Program-made: the position numbers and the translations under genes
Shown: positions 62,445-64,000 of the stretch, piece after piece
Layout: each line of letters begins with the position of its first letter
How positions within the stretch are numbered: position 1 is the stretch's first letter
The notes under the pieces: generated by a model
Told to the model about the DNA's origin: nothing
The model's database searches: none
Seen by the model: the letters and a program-made list of their open reading frames with translations, nothing else
Assembly: GCA_022747635.1 (NCBI GenBank)
Contig: JAKTNV010000019.1
Span: 10,107,501-10,171,500 of the forward strand
Direction: 5' to 3'
DNA length: 64,000 nucleotides
Origin: Hetaerina americana
Lineage: Eukaryota; Arthropoda; Insecta; Odonata; Calopterygidae

Positions 62445-64000
62445 CTCTACTGAATTCACCCCCTGATACCATTGATCCTTTTTTGCTTTCCTCCAACGCA
62501 TTTGCTGAACTTGTTCATTTCCATCTCTCCATGATTTGTTGAGAATACAAAGGCCTTTGTTATTTCCATTGTTGATTTGTCAATATTTGATGTTTTTGAA
62601 CGCATGCGTTTTTATTTGTACGTTGTTACATGCTCCACTTTAAAGTGGCAAGTTACTTCTGTATGTGGTCCTATTTCTAAATAAATAAATCGATCGCTGA
62701 TAAAGTTTCCCGAGGAAATTTGATGATTTTTGGTCAGTAGTGGTCTGCATTGATGCGTGGAAGAGAGGAGGATTACGAATTGACAGGGTAGAATACACGC
62801 AAGCATTTGTTACTGGCATTGATTTGGATAATTAAAGTGTCGAGGTTGAAGAGGTGGCCCTCGAAAATGAAAAAGAAACGCTTTCAGGAGGCGCGGATGG
62901 CGCGAATCACTTCAAGCATTGAACCGCTCGGCCACCGCCGCATCGGCGCTGAAGCGTTTACTTGCGATTTTGGAGTGTTGGTCGTGAAGCCGGAAGTGGT
63001 CGCCATGGTCATTTTTCTCGGCTTCATTTGGTCGACATGGCGGGTTTTATTCGGTTAACCACTCGGGTTTTAAGTTGCCAAAATTTTTTCCTCCTATCAG
63101 TTAATATAAAAAGGCAATTTTTTCCGCCAAGGGATACTAAGTTTCAATGAACTAGTGTAGTGATTAGAAGAGGGATAATCGGCCGAAGGAAAATTAAGTA
63201 CAATTTTACACATTTGAATGCCAAGTTTAGGGAACTTCCGAATTTTCGTCGTCCGCAAATGTTTCACGAATGATAATGGACGATGTTTTACGGTGTCCGC
63301 ATAAATTATTACACGAACTGACCGTTCGAAAATTGTGTTTTGACCGCATATGCCACCACGAGCAAGTCTGCCACATTTTTCTGGAATTGTAAATTAGTGA
63401 GTTACGCAGGGAAGTGAATTTGGTATTTTTTCAAGATATTGCTAACGCGAATCTAATATATTGACCATGAATGAATTTATTACTTATATTAATATTAAAC
63501 AAAACTGCTCTACAACTTTATGAATATATGCGTCCGTTATTTTCAGACTACAACCGGAAAATTTCAATTTAGGCATATTTAGTAAATTTTATCCTTTATT
63601 GACGATTATAAGACGAAGGCAGGTCTGTCGTTAAAAAAATAGTGTCAAATTATTTTTTTAACATAGCTAGGCTTTCTCGTAATATAAAAAGCAGAGCAGA
63701 AATACGTAATTTATAATTTGGAAATAAGAATCATTCTCCAGTTCTTTCCTTGAGTCTGGAAATGCTCGCGCTGTTAACCCGCAGGTCTTTCGCCCAAGCA
63801 GCGTGCGTCAGCGGCCGAGCCCCTGTCCTTACGCGGCTTCCTTCTATCCCCTCCGGCCAAATCCGCCATTTCTTCCTCCATGTCTCCTCCAAACTTTTTT
63901 TTGTGGTTTTCCTTTCCCGTCGGAAAATTGATGGCTTACCGAGGTTTTTCCCTCACGCGGCGACATGACGCGGAAGGCCAAGTAGCAGTGGGAGTGGTGG
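62445..64000. other. AT-rich non-coding stretch to the window end
   Basis: No supported gene. The last 250 bp (from about 63750) become GC-rich and CpG-containing; the plus frame 63750-63968 has no recognisable motif and may be composition-driven or the start of something beyond the window. Confidence 0.35.

Overview
This window is animal, most likely arthropod (insect), nuclear DNA. It has no long open reading frames and no bacterial gene layout. It carries decayed retrotransposons of the non-LTR (LINE) class, tRNA-derived SINEs, a mariner-family DNA transposon remnant and many microsatellites. Sharply GC-rich, CpG-containing islands alternate with AT-rich DNA. The species cannot be named from the sequence. 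Almost everything is intronic or intergenic.

The best evidence for a host gene is two candidate internal coding exons on the minus strand. One is at about 9584-10125: a basic nuclear-localisation-like stretch, an acidic/hydrophobic patch, then a Gly/Ala-rich tail, ending at a strong GTGAGA donor. The other is at 336-608: 273 bp between a TTGCAG acceptor and a GTAAGC donor, Gln/Ala/Pro-rich. Their splice phases fit each other (phase 1 donor into phase 1 acceptor), so they may be successive exons of one large gene read right to left. Its product would be a low-complexity, probably nuclear, regulatory protein that I do not recognise. The GC-rich islands upstream on that strand (11-12.3 kb, 14.6-17.6 kb) could hold its 5' exons or promoter, but I could not show this.

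Layout: 0.3-0.6 kb exon; 1.7-2.2 kb LINE reverse-transcriptase 3' fragment (+); 4.87 kb perfect palindrome; 7.5-7.7 kb SINE (-); 9.6-10.1 kb exon; 11-17.6 kb GC-rich, G-tract and microsatellite-rich block; 17.6-18.0 kb small duplicated coding-like segment; 23.7-24.3 kb LINE fragment (-); 25.1-25.5 kb LINE tail, AT repeats, a 23-bp tandem repeat and a dispersed repeat whose second copy lies inverted at 42.4-42.7 kb; 33.5 kb short foldback repeat; 33.8 and 45.9 kb SINE-like remnants; 50.7-52.1 kb GC-rich block; 55.7-55.9 kb second copy of the 7.5 kb SINE; 57.5-58.6 kb the best-preserved LINE reverse-transcriptase remnant (-); 59.6-60.2 kb GC-rich block; 60.8-61.7 kb mariner with both terminal repeats; 62.2-62.4 kb a different tRNA-derived SINE.

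All mobile-element coding regions seen here are broken by stops, frameshifts or deletions. I found no rRNA, functional tRNA, CRISPR array or clearly novel system. The most useful leads are the two phase-matched exons, the palindrome at 4867-4904, the two-copy SINE family and the shared LINE 3' ends.
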